Part shown: positions 17,766-27,420 of the stretch, piece by piece
How the letters are laid out: each line of letters begins with the position of its first letter
How positions within the stretch are numbered: the stretch's first letter is position 1
NCBI GenBank assembly: GCA_963701015.1
Contig: OY969556.1
Coordinates: 2,356,001-2,420,000 of the forward strand
Source of the DNA: MFD09286-c1 sp963701015
Lineage (GTDB): Bacteria; Bacteroidota; Bacteroidia; Bacteroidales; DTGW01
DNA: 64,000 bases
Reading direction: 5' to 3'
Translations under genes and position numbers: made by a program
The notes under the pieces: generated by a model
Database searches by the model: none
The model's input: only the letters and a program-made list of their open reading frames with translations
What the model was told of the DNA's origin: nothing

Positions 17766-18439
17766 TCAAGTGTAATCAGGTTATTAAATGAGCATATTAT
17801 TGTATTGCTCAGGGTTCATGCATCAACTAAATATTTTCATTATTTCATTATATACCAATTATATAATAAATATATTTTATAGAGTTATTACATTTAATTT
17901 AGAATTCTAAAAATTAAAACACCTAATACCTTTAATAAATTCTTAATAGATTTTGGTACAATAAAAACAATATTGGTAAAAAAATACCATTTAGTTACAT
18001 AAAAAATTTGACGAAAAATTTTTAAGTGTAATAAAAACACTTAATTTTGAAATTAGAATTCAGTAATAAAATTAAAAGTAAATTACATAATTTTATTCAT
18101 AAAAAATTAATTTTATATTAGTCATTATTAATTAAAAATTAAATAATTATAACAAAATAAAACTGGATTGTTTTCATATTATCTTTCTTTGAAATTATTT
18201 GTAAAGTTTATAGGATTTTAGAATATAAAAAAGATAAAAAAAGCAATTTTTGTTTTTCTGAATGAAGTGAAACCTGGTTAATTTGGTTGGAGCATTTTCA
18301 GAAAGAAGAATAGCAATAAATAATGGAAAAAATGCCTTACAAGATGATATTTTTTCCTTTATATGAGCTTGGTAAAGTATTACAAATAGCTGATTTTTTT
18401 TAAAATAGTATAACAAAATAAACTTATAAATTTAAATCG
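17766..18439. other. Long AT-rich intergenic region upstream of the arabinose genes
   Basis: Nearly 700 bases without a convincing gene. It probably holds the control region of the arabinose module. Visible elements are TTGGTA at about 17954 and again at 17973, roughly 20 bases apart, the second facing an inverted TACCAT at 17985-17990; and an inverted repeat AAGTGT/ACACTT around 18024-18042. These could be operator sites, but no regulator gene lies nearby. A 73-codon minus-strand frame (18195-18416) looks spurious. Confidence 0.4.
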
Positions 18440-20185
18440 ATGAATTGGACTTCTCATGAATTTATTTGGCTTGACTGGTTAATTATTACAGTTGGGATAT
18501 TAGGTGTTGCGTGGGCTGTATGGCGAGCGATTCAAAAAGACAAACGCTCGATGCACGGCGCTGACAGCGAAGACTATCTGTTTGGTAAAGGTGAACCATG
18601 GTATATTATTGGTGCTGCTATTTTTGCTGCAAACATAGGTTCTGAACACCTTGTTGGGCTTGCTGGCACAGGTGCTAAGGCAGGTGTAGGTATGGCACAC
18701 TGGGAAATGCAGGGCTGGATGATCCTCATTCTGGGCTGGCTTTTTGTACCTTTCTACCAATTGATGAACAATAAATTGGGTAAAATCATTACAATGCCTG
18801 ATTTCCTTAAAAATCGTTACACTCCTGCAACAGGATCATGGTTGTCAATCATTACACTTATTGCGTATGTGTTAACTAAAGTGAGTGTTACAGCATTTAC
18901 CGGTGGTATCTTTATGGAGAGCCTTCTAGGCCTGCCTTTTTGGTACGGAGCTATTGGTCTGATAGTTTTAACCGGTATTTTTACCGTTTTGGGTGGTATG
19001 AAAGGTGTTATGACACTCTCGGCAATTCAAACGCCAATCCTTATTATTGGTTCTTTCCTAGTGCTTTTTCTTGGATTATCAGCTCTCGGAGACGGCAGTA
19101 TCGCTCATGGTTGGACTGCAATGATCGATTATTCTAAAACGTTGAACGTAGGAAAAGATGGTGTTGCATATGGTACAAACCACATGTTTCATTTTCAGAC
19201 TGGCGACCCACTTTATGACGACTATCCTGGTTTTTGGGTATTTATAGGAGCTACCATTATCGGCTTTTGGTATTGGGCAACCGACCAACATATTGTACAA
19301 CGTGTACTCGGACAGCGCAAAGGTGAAGCTAACGATGTAGTGTTGAAACGAGCTCGCAGAGGTACTATTGCTGCTGGTTATTTCAAATTATTACCTGTAT
19401 TTATGTTTCTAATACCCGGAATGATAGCGGCAGCATTAGCGGCTCGTCCTGGAAGTGGTTTTACTTTAACTAACCCCGATACTGCATTTGGTTCAATGGT
19501 TAAGTTTGTTTTGCCTGCGGGAGTGAAAGGTATAGTTACTATAGGTTTTATTTCTGCACTTGTTTCTTCTTTAGCAGCATTCTTCAACTCCTGCGCTACT
19601 TTGTTTACCGAAGACTTTTATAAGCCAAAGTTTAAAGATAAAAGTGAAGCCAGATACGTTTTGGTAGGTCGAATTGCTACAATTGTTGTAGTGTTTCTTG
19701 GTATTTTATGGATACCTGTTATGATGAGCCTTGGCAGTTTATACTCCTATTTACAAGGCATTCAATCGCTATTAGCACCTGCTATGGTGGCTGTATTTGT
19801 ATTGGGTATTTTTTCGAAAAAAATTACGCCTAAAGCTGGTGAAGCCGGTTTAATAGTAGGCTTTGGTGTAGGTATGGTACGCTTACTTACCAACATAATT
19901 ACAAATACAGGAAATAACGTTATGACCGGCTGGTACTGGGAATCCACTTCTTGGTTTTGGCATACCAATTGGCTTATCTTTGAGATATGGTTGCTTGTCT
20001 TCATCATGCTGACTATGGCTGTAGTATCGATTTTCACACCAAAACCAACTGCTCAACAGATTGAGTTTATCACTTTCACAGGCGATTACAAGACAATCGT
20101 CAGGAATAGTTGGAGTAAATGGGATGTTATTGCATCACTCGGTGTAGTTGTTATGTGTGCTTTGTTTTATTGGTATTTCTGGTAA
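18440..20185 (+). CDS. Sodium/solute symporter (SSS family), probable arabinose importer
   Basis: 581 residues with about 14 hydrophobic segments. The stretch AANIGSEHLVGLAGTGAKAG (residues 58-77) is the signature of SGLT-like members of the sodium:solute symporter family, and GFWYWATDQHIVQRVLGQR near residue 275 is the conserved segment seen in sugar-type members. It is the first gene of a cluster with araA, araD, araB and a GH51 arabinofuranosidase. L-arabinose is therefore the likely substrate; that is inference from context, since SSS proteins also carry other sugars and inositol. Confidence 0.88.
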   Translation: MNWTSHEFIWLDWLIITVGILGVAWAVWRAIQKDKRSMHGADSEDYLFGKGEPWYIIGAAIFAANIGSEHLVGLAGTGAKAGVGMAHWEMQGWMILILGWLFVPFYQLMNNKLGKIITMPDFLKNRYTPATGSWLSIITLIAYVLTKVSVTAFTGGIFMESLLGLPFWYGAIGLIVLTGIFTVLGGMKGVMTLSAIQTPILIIGSFLVLFLGLSALGDGSIAHGWTAMIDYSKTLNVGKDGVAYGTNHMFHFQTGDPLYDDYPGFWVFIGATIIGFWYWATDQHIVQRVLGQRKGEANDVVLKRARRGTIAAGYFKLLPVFMFLIPGMIAAALAARPGSGFTLTNPDTAFGSMVKFVLPAGVKGIVTIGFISALVSSLAAFFNSCATLFTEDFYKPKFKDKSEARYVLVGRIATIVVVFLGILWIPVMMSLGSLYSYLQGIQSLLAPAMVAVFVLGIFSKKITPKAGEAGLIVGFGVGMVRLLTNIITNTGNNVMTGWYWESTSWFWHTNWLIFEIWLLVFIMLTMAVVSIFTPKPTAQQIEFITFTGDYKTIVRNSWSKWDVIASLGVVVMCALFYWYFW

Positions 20186-20268
20186 ATTGGAAATATAAAT
20201 TTCTCTCTATAATTGCGTTAATATTGAATATATTTTAAGTTGATTAATTAGTAAAATATTTAAATAAT

Positions 20269-21777
20269 ATGATAAAAGCGTTTGATAATTTTGAAGTGTG
20301 GTTTGTTACGGGAGCTCAGCTCCTGTACGGAGGAGATGCGGTAGTTGCTGTTGATGCCCATTCTAATGAAATGGTAAAAGGGTTGAATGATTCAGGTAAA
20401 CTTCCTGTAAAAGTTATATATAAAGGAACTGTAAATTCTTCAGCAGAAGTTAGTGCAACTTTTAAGGCTGCCAATAATGATTCAAAATGTATAGGTATTA
20501 TTACCTGGATGCATACATTTTCACCTGCAAAAATGTGGATTCATGGTTTACAGGAACTTAAAAAGCCTATGCTTCACTTGCATACCCAATTCAATAAAGA
20601 AATTCCATGGGATAAAATGGACATGGATTTTATGAATCTTAACCAAAGCGCCCATGGCGATCGTGAATTTGGGTTCATTAATGCACGTATGCGACGCCCA
20701 AGGAAATTGGTGGTTGGTTATTGGCAGGATGAAAAAACATTGGCCAGAATAGCTGTTTGGATGCGTGTTTCTGCAGCCTGGGTTGATTCACAAAATATGG
20801 TAATTGTCCGTTTTGGCGACAATATGAATAATGTTGCTGTAACAGATGGTGATAAAGTTGAAGCTGAAATGCGCCTTGGATATCATATTGATGAATATCC
20901 AATTGGAAAACTTGTTGCTGTTATGAATACTGTTTCAGAAGCTGAAATATCGGATTTGTTGAAAACATATGAATCAGAATATATACTAGCAGACAATGTT
21001 AAAGAAGGCGGAAAAGATCGTAAACAGTTGATTGAAGCGGCTCGTGAGGAAATTGCAATTCGCAAATTCTTAATCAAAAAAGGAGCAAAAGGTTTTACAA
21101 CAAGCTTTGACGAATTGGAAGGATTCGATCAACTTCCCGGCTTAGCTTCACAGCGTTTAATGGCTGAAGGATATGGTTTTGGTGCTGAAGGCGATTGGAA
21201 AACAGCAGCATTATACCGTACAATGTGGTTCATGGGTCAAGGTTTAGAAGGAGGTTGCTCTTTTCTCGAAGATTATACATTAAATTTTGATGGAGAAAAA
21301 AGTTCTATTCTTCAGGCACATATGCTAGAAATTTGTCCTTTAATTGCTGAGAATAAACCTCGACTGGAAGTTCACCCATTAGGAATTGGAGGTAAAAACG
21401 ATCCTGCCCGACTTGTTTTCACAACCAAGCAAGGAACAGGAGTTGCTGCTACAATTATTGATATGGGCAACCGGTTCCGCTTAATTGTTAATCAGGTAGA
21501 TTGTATAAAATCTAAACCACTTCCTAAACTTCCGGTGGCATCTGCTTTATGGATACCGCAACCTAATTTTGAAATTGGTGCAGCTTCATGGATTCTTGCC
21601 GGTGGAACACACCACTCAAGTTTCTCCTTTTCATTAACTCAGGAATTCCTGGAAGATTATGCCGAAATTGCAGGTATTGAAATGATTGTTATTGATAAGG
21701 ATACAACAATTAGCAACTTTAAAAAGGAACTTCGCATGAATGATATTTATTACATGTTGAATAAAGCTTTAGTATAA
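20269..21777 (+). CDS. araA: L-arabinose isomerase
   Basis: 502 residues, close to the 500 of characterised AraA. It opens with FEVWFVTGAQLLYGG, the standard N-terminus, and contains GAEGDWKTAALYRTMWFMG, EGGCSFLEDYTLNF and the C-terminal GGTHHSSFS stretch, which carry the metal-binding glutamates and histidines of the family. It converts L-arabinose to L-ribulose in the cytoplasm. It lies 83 bases after the symporter and is followed by a strong hairpin terminator, so araD and araB may be transcribed by read-through or from an internal promoter. Confidence 0.97.
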   Translation: MIKAFDNFEVWFVTGAQLLYGGDAVVAVDAHSNEMVKGLNDSGKLPVKVIYKGTVNSSAEVSATFKAANNDSKCIGIITWMHTFSPAKMWIHGLQELKKPMLHLHTQFNKEIPWDKMDMDFMNLNQSAHGDREFGFINARMRRPRKLVVGYWQDEKTLARIAVWMRVSAAWVDSQNMVIVRFGDNMNNVAVTDGDKVEAEMRLGYHIDEYPIGKLVAVMNTVSEAEISDLLKTYESEYILADNVKEGGKDRKQLIEAAREEIAIRKFLIKKGAKGFTTSFDELEGFDQLPGLASQRLMAEGYGFGAEGDWKTAALYRTMWFMGQGLEGGCSFLEDYTLNFDGEKSSILQAHMLEICPLIAENKPRLEVHPLGIGGKNDPARLVFTTKQGTGVAATIIDMGNRFRLIVNQVDCIKSKPLPKLPVASALWIPQPNFEIGAASWILAGGTHHSSFSFSLTQEFLEDYAEIAGIEMIVIDKDTTISNFKKELRMNDIYYMLNKALV

Positions 21778-21785
21778 TAATTTTA

Positions 21786-21825
21786 GAAAACCTTTGGAAC
21801 ATAAAATTCCAAAGGTTTTCTTTTT
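21786..21825 (+). terminator. Rho-independent terminator after araA
   Basis: A perfect 14-base stem, GAAAACCTTTGGAA (21786-21799) with TTCCAAAGGTTTTC (21807-21820), a seven-base loop, then TTTTT. Its place inside the arabinose cluster would lower expression of araD, araB and the GH51 gene relative to the symporter and araA. Confidence 0.88.
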
Positions 21826-21884
21826 ATATTCCTCTCTCCTATTTCAATTAAAATTTAATATTTTATACCTTTTAATAACTTATA

Positions 21885-22574
21885 ATGTTAGAAGAATTAA
21901 AACTTGAAGTTTTTAAAGCCAATATGGAATTGGTAAAGCAGAAATTGGTTATATATACTTGGGGCAATGTAAGCGGAATTGACAGAAACAAAGGGCAAGT
22001 AGTAATAAAACCCAGCGGGGTTAGTTATGATACTATGAAACCTGAAGATATGGTAATAGTTGACCTTGATGGAAATATTATTGAAGGAAAACTCCGTCCT
22101 TCATCAGATACTGCGACTCACATTGCTTTATATATTGCTTTCCCTGATATTGGTGGTATTGTACACACCCATTCTACATTTGCTGTAGCCTGGGCTCAGG
22201 CCTGCAAACCTATTCCAGCATTAGGAACAACACATGCCGATCATTTTTATGGAGAAATTCCTTGTACAAGAATTCTTTCGAAAAATGAAATAGAAAATGC
22301 CTATGAAAAGGAGACCGGAAAAGTAATTGTTGAAACATTTGCTAAAATTAATCCGGAACATATGCCTGCCGTACTGGTTGGTAATCATGGACCATTTACT
22401 TGGGGCACAACACCTGACAAAGCTGTATATAATGCAGTAGTTTTGGAAGAAGTTGCCAAAATGGCTTATATTACTTATGGTCTAGGAAATTCAAAACCAA
22501 TTAATCAATATATTTTAGACAAACATTTTAATCGAAAACATGGTAAAAATGCATATTACGGACAAAAAAGCTAA
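21885..22574 (+). CDS. araD: L-ribulose-5-phosphate 4-epimerase
   Basis: 229 residues, close to the E. coli enzyme. The class II aldolase/AraD fold shows the nucleotide-like GNVSGID segment near residue 28, the zinc-binding HTHS pair in GIVHTHSTFAVAWAQA, the THADHFYG segment and GNHGPFTWG, which carries the third zinc histidine. It makes D-xylulose 5-phosphate, the entry to the pentose phosphate pathway. It lies between araA and araB. An octamer array starts at its TAA stop codon. Confidence 0.97.
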   Translation: MLEELKLEVFKANMELVKQKLVIYTWGNVSGIDRNKGQVVIKPSGVSYDTMKPEDMVIVDLDGNIIEGKLRPSSDTATHIALYIAFPDIGGIVHTHSTFAVAWAQACKPIPALGTTHADHFYGEIPCTRILSKNEIENAYEKETGKVIVETFAKINPEHMPAVLVGNHGPFTWGTTPDKAVYNAVVLEEVAKMAYITYGLGNSKPINQYILDKHFNRKHGKNAYYGQKS

Positions 22575-22611
22575 TTAATTAATGTGTTAATTTACAAATG
22601 CGTACATGACA
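22572..22611 (+). repeat. Short octanucleotide array beginning at the araD stop codon
   Basis: Five successive eight-base units starting with the TAA of araD: TAATTAAT, TAATGTGT, TAATTTAC, then two degenerate ones. Same family as the array in the cys operon. Confidence 0.6.
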
Positions 22612-22653
22612 AATTTTAAAATAAACTAAACAACCGAAAAATAAGAAAATTAA

Positions 22654-24333
22654 ATGGCAAAATATACTTTAGGAATAGATTATGGTACTGATTCAGTTCG
22701 TACAGTTATAGCCGATGTTAGTAATGGAAACATTGTTGGAACTGCAGTTTCGGAATACAAAAGATGGAAAGCCGGAAAATATTGTAATCCTGCAAAAAAT
22801 CAGTTTCGCCAGCATCCGCTTGATTATATTGAAAGTTTGGAAGAATCGGTAAAAGGCGCATTATCCAATGCTCCTGTTGGAACTGCTTCAAATGTTATAG
22901 CGCTTACCATTGACACAACTGGCTCAACACCAGTCGCAGTAGATAAAAATGGCACTCCACTATCACTTTTACCTGAATATGCTGAAAATCCGAATGCAAT
23001 GTTCGTATTATGGAAAGATCATACCGCTGTTAAGGAGGCTGATGAAATTAATCAATTGTCAAAGAAATGGCAAATTGATTATACAAAATTTGAAGGTGGC
23101 ATATATTCTTCCGAATGGTTTTGGGCAAAAGTTTTACATGTAATCCGTGAAGATACTGAAGTTTATAAAAATGCATGGTCATGGGTAGAACATTGCGACT
23201 GGTTGCCAGCTATGTTAACTGGAACAACAAAACCTGAAACACTTTTAAGGAGCCGTTGTGCAGCCGGCCATAAAGCCATGTGGGCAGACGAATTTGGCGG
23301 TCTTCCAACTGAAGATTATCTAAAACAGCTCGATCCAAAATTAAAAGGATTACGTGAAAGACTGTTTTCAAAAACCTATAATGCAGATGTCAAAATTGGA
23401 AATATTACAGTTGAATGGGCTAAAAAATTAGGATTAACAACAAATGTTGCAGTTGGTGTTGGAGCATTTGACGCACATTTAGGAGCAGTAGGTGCTGAAA
23501 TTAAACCTTATTATTTATGCAAAGTAATGGGTACATCAACTTGTGATATGCTTATAGCTCCAGAAAAAGAGGTAAACGGAAAATTGGTTAGTGGAATTTG
23601 CGGACAAGTAAATGGATCAATTGTCCCCGGAATGATAGGACTCGAAGCAGGACAATCTGCATTTGGAGATATTTATGCCTGGTTTAAAAACTTATTGATT
23701 AACCCGGTTATTAATTTATTAAATGCTTCCCAATTAATTGATGCTGTTACAAAAGAAAAACTTATTTCAGAATTGGAAACTAAGTTAATCCCTTATCTTT
23801 CAGAAGAAGCATCAAAAGTAAATCCATCAGAATCGAATGTTTTGGCACTGGATTGGATGAATGGCCGTCGTACTCCTGATGCCAACCAATTGCTAAAAGG
23901 TGTAATTGCAGGAATATCTTTGGGTTCCGATGCCGGAAAAATATTCAGGGCATTGGTTGAATCAACTGCCTTTGGCGCAAAAAAAATAGTAGACAGGTTT
24001 ATTTCCGAAGGAATAAGAATTGATGGAATTATAGCTTTGGGTGGTGTTGCAAAAAAATCTCCATTTATAATGCAAACTATGTGCGATGTGTTGAATATGC
24101 CAATACAGGTAGTAGTTTCAGAACAAGCTTGCGCTTTAGGCTCTGCAATGGCAGCCGCTGTTGTTGGAGGAGCTTATGCAACTTTTGAAGAAGCCCAAAA
24201 AGCAATGGGCAGTGGGTTTGAAAAAGTATATCAACCCAATCCGAAAATGGTTAAAATTTATAATGAATTATATTCGAAATATTGTAGGTTGGCTTATGCT
24301 TTAGAACCAATGTATAACGAAGGTAAAATTTAA
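22654..24333 (+). CDS. araB: Ribulokinase
   Basis: 559 residues, an FGGY-family kinase. LGIDYGTDSVRTVIAD at residues 5-20 is the ATP-binding phosphate-1 motif, and LTIDTTGSTPVAVDKNG, GVGAFDAHLGAVGA and GGVAKKSPFIMQTMCDVL are the other kinase landmarks, with the AraB-typical RSRCAAGHKAMW. It phosphorylates L-ribulose to L-ribulose 5-phosphate. It lies 80 bases after araD and 33 bases before the GH51 gene. Confidence 0.97.
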   Translation: MAKYTLGIDYGTDSVRTVIADVSNGNIVGTAVSEYKRWKAGKYCNPAKNQFRQHPLDYIESLEESVKGALSNAPVGTASNVIALTIDTTGSTPVAVDKNGTPLSLLPEYAENPNAMFVLWKDHTAVKEADEINQLSKKWQIDYTKFEGGIYSSEWFWAKVLHVIREDTEVYKNAWSWVEHCDWLPAMLTGTTKPETLLRSRCAAGHKAMWADEFGGLPTEDYLKQLDPKLKGLRERLFSKTYNADVKIGNITVEWAKKLGLTTNVAVGVGAFDAHLGAVGAEIKPYYLCKVMGTSTCDMLIAPEKEVNGKLVSGICGQVNGSIVPGMIGLEAGQSAFGDIYAWFKNLLINPVINLLNASQLIDAVTKEKLISELETKLIPYLSEEASKVNPSESNVLALDWMNGRRTPDANQLLKGVIAGISLGSDAGKIFRALVESTAFGAKKIVDRFISEGIRIDGIIALGGVAKKSPFIMQTMCDVLNMPIQVVVSEQACALGSAMAAAVVGGAYATFEEAQKAMGSGFEKVYQPNPKMVKIYNELYSKYCRLAYALEPMYNEGKI

Positions 24334-24366
24334 TCACTTCAATTAACAAATAAAAAGTAATCAGAG

Positions 24367-25953
24367 ATGAATGAAAAAGTAAAAAATCGTTTCCATTTGG
24401 GAATATTGCTTCTATTTATAATAGGAACTATTTCACTTTTTGGAATCCAGGCTTTTAAAGCTGAACCTGAACCTTACCAGGCAAAAATGATTATCAATGC
24501 CGATATGGGGCAATATACCATAAGTAAAAATATTTACGGACAATTCTCAGAACACTTGGGTCATTGTATTTATGGTGGCTTTTGGGTTGGTGAAAATTCT
24601 AAAATTCCTAATACCCGAGGAATAAGGAATGATGTAGTTCAAGCTTTAAAAAATATTGATATTCCAAACCTTCGCTGGCCTGGCGGATGTTTTGCCGATG
24701 AATACCACTGGCACGATGGCATTGGCCCACGAAATTCAAGGCCAACAATGGTAAATACAAATTGGGGAGGCGTAACCGAAGATAATAGTTTTGGCACCCA
24801 TGAATTTATGGATTTATGTGAACAATTAGGAACTGAACCGTATATCACGGGGAATGTTGGTAGCGGCACTGTAGATGAAATGTCGAAATGGGTTGAATAC
24901 CTAACCTCAGATGGTGTAAATCCAATGTCTGATTTGCGAAAGAAAAATGGCAGGGAAAAACCTTGGGAAGTACATTTTTGGGGAATTGGTAATGAAAGTT
25001 GGGGATGCGGTGGAAATATGACAGCAGAATACTATGCTGACCAATATAAAAGATATGCCTCATTTTGCAAAAATTATGGAAACAATAAATTATTAAAAAT
25101 TGCATGTGGCGCAGCTGGAGATGATTACAATTGGACCGAAACAATAATGAAAGATATTCCTGCCTGGATGATGTGGGGAATTTCACTTCATTATTATAAT
25201 GTTGACAATTGGGCGCATAAAGGTTCTGCAACACAGTTTGGCGAAAAAGAATATTTCAACACTTTAAAACTTTGTTATAATCTTCCAAAAATTGTAGATA
25301 GGCACATTGCCATTATGGATAAGTACGATCCTGAAAAAAAGATTGCCCTCGCTGTTGATGAATGGGGCGATTGGTTTGATGTTGAACCTGGTACAAATCC
25401 GGGATTTTTATTCCAGCAAAATTCCCTACGCGATGCTTTTGTGGCAGCCATTACGCTCAATGCATTTAACGAAAGATGCGACAGAATAAAAATGTCAAAT
25501 ATTGCACAAGTAATAAATGTACTTCAATCAATGATTTTTACCAAAGATGATAAAATGGTGCTGACACCAACTTATTTTGTTTATGAGTTATTTAAAGTAC
25601 ATCATGATGCAACACTGCTGCCGTCCTCTACCACTTGTGACGATTATGAATTTAATGGAGAAAAATTACCTGCATTAAGTACAAGTGTTTCAAAAGATAA
25701 AAACGGATTAATCCATATTTCATTGGTAAATATCGACCCAAAGAAGCCAATACATTTGGCAGCCAATATACGTGGGGAAAAAGTTAAAGAAGTACATGGA
25801 CAAATTCTTACTGCACCTGAATTAAATTCAATAAATTCATTTGATCAGCCAAATAATGTTAAACCAGTAGAATTTAATAATGGAATTATTAAAGATGATG
25901 TTTTAACCGTTGATATTCCTGCAAAATCAGTTGTTGTACTCGAATTGAAATAA
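24367..25953 (+). CDS. Alpha-L-arabinofuranosidase, GH51
   Basis: 528 residues. A hydrophobic N-terminal segment (residues 11-28) directs export, so the enzyme acts in the periplasm or on the surface. GH51 catalytic residues are visible: acid/base Glu210 in WGIGNES and nucleophile Glu331 in VDEWGDW. LRWPGGCFADEYHWHDGIGP near 102-120 is the family's substrate pocket. It removes arabinofuranosyl side chains from arabinan or arabinoxylan, supplying arabinose to the neighbouring transporter and isomerase. No type IX sorting tail is present. Last gene of the arabinose cluster. Confidence 0.95.
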   Translation: MNEKVKNRFHLGILLLFIIGTISLFGIQAFKAEPEPYQAKMIINADMGQYTISKNIYGQFSEHLGHCIYGGFWVGENSKIPNTRGIRNDVVQALKNIDIPNLRWPGGCFADEYHWHDGIGPRNSRPTMVNTNWGGVTEDNSFGTHEFMDLCEQLGTEPYITGNVGSGTVDEMSKWVEYLTSDGVNPMSDLRKKNGREKPWEVHFWGIGNESWGCGGNMTAEYYADQYKRYASFCKNYGNNKLLKIACGAAGDDYNWTETIMKDIPAWMMWGISLHYYNVDNWAHKGSATQFGEKEYFNTLKLCYNLPKIVDRHIAIMDKYDPEKKIALAVDEWGDWFDVEPGTNPGFLFQQNSLRDAFVAAITLNAFNERCDRIKMSNIAQVINVLQSMIFTKDDKMVLTPTYFVYELFKVHHDATLLPSSTTCDDYEFNGEKLPALSTSVSKDKNGLIHISLVNIDPKKPIHLAANIRGEKVKEVHGQILTAPELNSINSFDQPNNVKPVEFNNGIIKDDVLTVDIPAKSVVVLELK

Positions 25954-25998
25954 TTTACCGATGCACTGATTTGCATATTTACTGATGAATTTATTCAG
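25951..25998 (+). repeat. Octanucleotide array beginning at the GH51 stop codon
   Basis: Units of eight bases start on the TAA stop: TAATTTAC, CGATGCAC, TGATTTGC, ATATTTAC, TGATGAAT and one more degenerate copy. Same phase relation to the stop codon as in cysD, ettA and araD. Confidence 0.6.
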
Positions 25999-26013
25999 TA
26001 TTAAGATAAATAT

Positions 26014-26058
26014 AATCCACAGATTTCTGTCCTTATAATTGATAGAATTTTGTGGATT
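26014..26058 (+). terminator. Possible terminator hairpin at the end of the arabinose cluster
   Basis: AATCCACA (26014-26021) is complementary to TGTGGATT (26051-26058), with a 29-base loop that contains a smaller TTCT/AGAA pairing, followed by TGTTTTGTTG. The loop is long, so confidence is moderate. Confidence 0.4.
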
Positions 26059-26113
26059 TGTTTTGTTGTATTTAAAGCGCTTCTATTCGAATACATTCCT
26101 TCGGAAATTAGTT

Positions 26114-26176
26114 GTTAGGTGTTAGGTGTTAGGTGTTGGATGTTGGATGTTGGATGTTAGGGTTTAGGTTATTGAT
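26114..26176. repeat. Heptanucleotide array (GTTAGGT/GTTGGAT)
   Basis: On the plus strand three copies of GTTAGGT are followed by three of GTTGGAT, then GTTAGGG and two degenerate units, all with period seven. It lies between two convergent genes. Confidence 0.85.
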
Positions 26177-26178
26177 AT

Positions 26179-26241
26179 TACTCTAAACTCTTTACTCTAA
26201 ACTCTTTGTTCTTTATTCTTTATTCTTGACTCTTGACTCTA
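26179..26241 (-). repeat. Heptanucleotide array starting at the patB-type stop codon
   Basis: Nine seven-base units on the minus strand, beginning with TAGAGTC, whose TAG is the frame-corrected stop of the aminotransferase gene (26241-26239). Other units are AAGAGTC, AAGAATA (twice), AAGAACA, AAGAGTT (twice) and TAGAGTA (twice). Confidence 0.8.
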
Positions 26242-27410
26242 CATTCCATCAACTTCCAATTTCAATTTTTCAAGCGCTTCACCAAGCTTTTGTTTTGGAC
26301 AGGCAAAATTTAATCTTTGAAAACCACTTCCGCCTGGTCCGAAATGTCTGGTCCATCGTTCAAGCCCAAACCAGCTTTTTCAATAATAAATTGTTTCAAC
26401 TCTTTTTCAGAAAATTTAAATTCCCTGAAATCTAACCAGGCCATATATGTCGCCTGTGGTTTAAAAATTTTAATCTGTGGAATTTCTTTTACAATAAAAT
26501 TTTCAAGAAATTCATAATTTGAAACCAAATAATTTATTAGTGCTAATCGCCAGCCTTCACATTTGGTATAAGCCTGGTACATTGATTCTAAACCAAATAT
26601 ATTCAGGCTTTCGACATGTAATTTTTCGGTATAGTTCTTAATTTCTTTATAATAAACTTCATTGTTTGTAAAAAGATAAGCTGTATATAATCCGGCAAGA
26701 TTAAATGTTTTGCTGGGTGAATGTGCTGTAATGGTAATTTTATCAATCTCTTCCGACAATGCTGCGATGGGAATATGTTTATTTGGTTCAAAAACCAGGT
26801 CGTTATGAATTTCATCGGATACTATAATTACATTATTTTTTAAACATATATCCGCCAATTTCAACAATTCATTTTTTGTCCAAACTCTTCCTGCCGGGTT
26901 ATGTGGACTACACATTATAAACATTTTAGCTAACTTTGCTTTCTTTTCAAAATCATCAAAATCAATAGAATATTGACCATTTTCTTCTATAAGTTGGTTA
27001 TATAGAATATTCCGTTCATTATCGCGCACAATGTGAAAGAAAGGATAATAAACCGGTGGTTGTAAAATTATATTATCACCTTTTTGTGTAAGTGCCTGTA
27101 ACGCATAACTAACTCCCGGAACCACACCAGGCGTAAAAACTAAATGCTTTGTATTTATGTTATAATTATGCCGGGTTTTGTACCATTCTTCAATAGCCTG
27201 ATAATAAGTATCGGGTTTTAATTGATAACCATAAATTCCATGATTAATTAATTGTTGAAATCTCTCTGTGATAACATCAGAAACACGAAAATCCATGTCG
27301 GCCACCCACAAAGGTTGCACATCAGCTCGACCAAAACGGAGTTTACGTGCGTCATATTTAAGGCAATTGGTATTTTCCCTTGGAATTATTTCATCAAAAT
27401 TCTCTTGCAT
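26239..27410 (-). CDS. patB: PatB/MalY-type aminotransferase (cystathionine beta-lyase), with one-base frameshift
   Basis: A fold-type I PLP enzyme. Residues 1-355 read in one frame, including WVADMDFRV near 35, the SPHNPAGRVW pocket near 168 and the Schiff-base lysine Lys234 in SPSKTFNLAG. After LNDGPD the frame is lost. Restoring one missing base near 26344 gives FGPGGSGFQRLNFACPKQKL and a normal end at 26239, for 390 residues, the standard family length. PatB/MalY enzymes cleave cystathionine or cysteine (C-S lyase); the exact substrate is unknown. It lies ten bases after the divergent-side birA gene on the same strand. Confidence 0.88.
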
Positions 27411-27420
27411 ACTATTTTAA

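Noticed and set aside
18195..18416. 73-codon minus-strand frame in the arabinose upstream region
   Set aside because: Low-complexity, Lys/Phe/Tyr-rich translation typical of random AT-rich DNA, no promoter or conserved pattern.
24845..25234. 129-codon antisense frame inside the GH51 gene
   Set aside because: Shadow of a strongly conserved coding region, with a His/Cys/Phe-rich translation that resembles no protein.
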